Source: Bacteroidia bacterium
GTDB taxonomy: Bacteria; Bacteroidota; Bacteroidia; Bacteroidales; BM520
Length of the DNA: 7,778 nucleotides
Assembly (NCBI GenBank): GCA_009930445.1
Contig: RZYD01000103.1
Location: 1 to 7,778 of the forward strand
Direction of reading: 5' to 3'
Part shown: positions 7,084-7,778 of the stretch, piece by piece
How the letters are laid out: the number at the start of each line of letters is the position of its first letter
Numbering within the stretch: the first letter of the stretch is position 1
Notes under the pieces: generated by a model
Seen by the model: the letters and a program-made list of their open reading frames with translations, nothing else
What the model was told of the DNA's origin: nothing
The model's database searches: none
Position numbers and translations under genes: made by a program

Positions 7084-7778
7084 ATGACCGTAGAGCTCTT
7101 TGTAACCTGTCTTATAGATCAGTTTTATCCTGAAACTGGAATGAATATGATAAAGGTGCTGGAAAAAGCTGGTGCTAAAGTCCATTATAATGGTGCACAG
7201 ACTTGCTGCGGGAAGACGGCTTTTATTAATGGTTACTGGGATGAGGCTAAGCAGATTGGTGAGCATTTTATTCTGACTTTTGATACGGAAAATTATGTAG
7301 TGGGGCCTTCTGGCTCCTGTGTGGCTTTTGTGCGCGATCATTACGATAAACTTTTTTATAACTCAGGGCTTCACCTCGAATTTAAACGACTGAAGAACCG
7401 GATTTTTGAATTGTCTGATTTTTTAGTCACGGTGTTAAAATGTGATGATCTGGGTGCTGAATTGAAGGAGAAGGCTGTTTTACACGATTCCGTTTCAGCG
7501 CACGATCGCCAAAGAGCGTATAATTCTCCGGTTCAACTTTTACAGCATGTGAGAGGGCTCGAATTGCTGCCGTGGGAGGATCAAAACTCTTCCTGTGGGT
7601 ATCAGGGCATCGGCCCAGGGCAGATTTCCGCTCTTGCTGAAGCACTTCTTAAAACCGAATGTGAAAAAATTATTTCTCTTGGTGCTTCCGTGATGATTAC
7701 AACAGATACCACCTGCTTATTAAATTTTGATACTTATATTCGTAAGAATGATTTGCCGTTGCGTGTTTTGCATCTGGC
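7084..7778 (+). CDS. LutA/YkgE-like cysteine-rich (CCG domain) protein with degenerate second domain (3' partial)
   Basis: The frame is open from ATG 7084 to the window edge; 231 residues are visible, about ten short of the usual 240. It is recognisably of the LutA/YkgE family, the CCG-domain subunit of LutABC lactate oxidation and related to HdrB-like iron-sulfur or redox proteins. The first CCG domain is intact: FVTCLID (Cys9), QTCCGKTAF (Cys41, Cys42) and PSGSC (Cys79). In the second domain the usual HDSC is HDSV (134-137, Val137), the usual CCGFGG is SCGYQG (170-175, only Cys171 kept) with about three residues missing after it, and the last Cys211 in TTCLL is present. Two of four cysteines of that domain are thus gone, so cluster binding there is doubtful. 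The rest of the sequence is well kept with no frameshift, arguing against simple decay. LutB and LutC would lie beyond the window if present. It may not be a lactate oxidation protein. Confidence 0.82.
   Translation, partial: MTVELFVTCLIDQFYPETGMNMIKVLEKAGAKVHYNGAQTCCGKTAFINGYWDEAKQIGEHFILTFDTENYVVGPSGSCVAFVRDHYDKLFYNSGLHLEFKRLKNRIFELSDFLVTVLKCDDLGAELKEKAVLHDSVSAHDRQRAYNSPVQLLQHVRGLELLPWEDQNSSCGYQGIGPGQISALAEALLKTECEKIISLGASVMITTDTTCLLNFDTYIRKNDLPLRVLHL

Overview
The window reads as chromosome of a member of the Bacteroidota. The evidence is the C-terminal part of a PorX-type response regulator (a regulator tied to type IX secretion and essentially confined to this phylum), promoter -7 elements of the Bacteroidota type TAnnTTTG upstream of three transcription units, near absence of Shine-Dalgarno sites, and protein variants typical of the phylum. 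I cannot place it more finely; Chitinophagia or Sphingobacteriia is a guess.

Layout. Positions 1-711 hold the 3' end of porX (+). A 111-bp gap follows with a GAAA-capped hairpin (probable porX terminator) and a TATCTTTG promoter element. tsaE (823-1248) and an alanine-dehydrogenase-like gene (1252-2484) form a tight + strand pair, 3 bp apart. Facing them on the minus strand is a two-gene unit read from right to left: a cysteine-rich CAP-domain lipoprotein (4641-3673), then proline dehydrogenase (3676-2462), joined by a 4-nt ATGA overlap. The proline dehydrogenase and alanine-dehydrogenase-like genes overlap tail to tail by 23 bp. A short divergent intergenic region separates the lipoprotein gene from aroB (4711-5781, +), which overlaps aroA (5778-7052, +) by another ATGA. 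After a 31-bp gap with a good TAATTTTG promoter, a LutA/YkgE-like cysteine-rich protein starts at 7084 and runs off the right edge.

How the genes fit together. aroB and aroA supply two steps of the shikimate pathway. Proline dehydrogenase begins proline breakdown. TsaE is the ATPase of the tRNA t6A-modifying complex. PorX links to cell-surface and secretion control. No shared pathway joins these blocks; this is mostly housekeeping sequence with one apparently accessory gene, the CAP lipoprotein.

I see no mobile element, CRISPR array, tRNA, rRNA or defence system, and no clear new multi-gene system. The points worth a second look are at residue level: the alanine-dehydrogenase-like protein lacks two of the canonical catalytic residues (Lys74 and His95 equivalents), and the LutA-like protein has lost two cysteines of its second CCG domain. 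Either may mean that the usual database name is functionally wrong.
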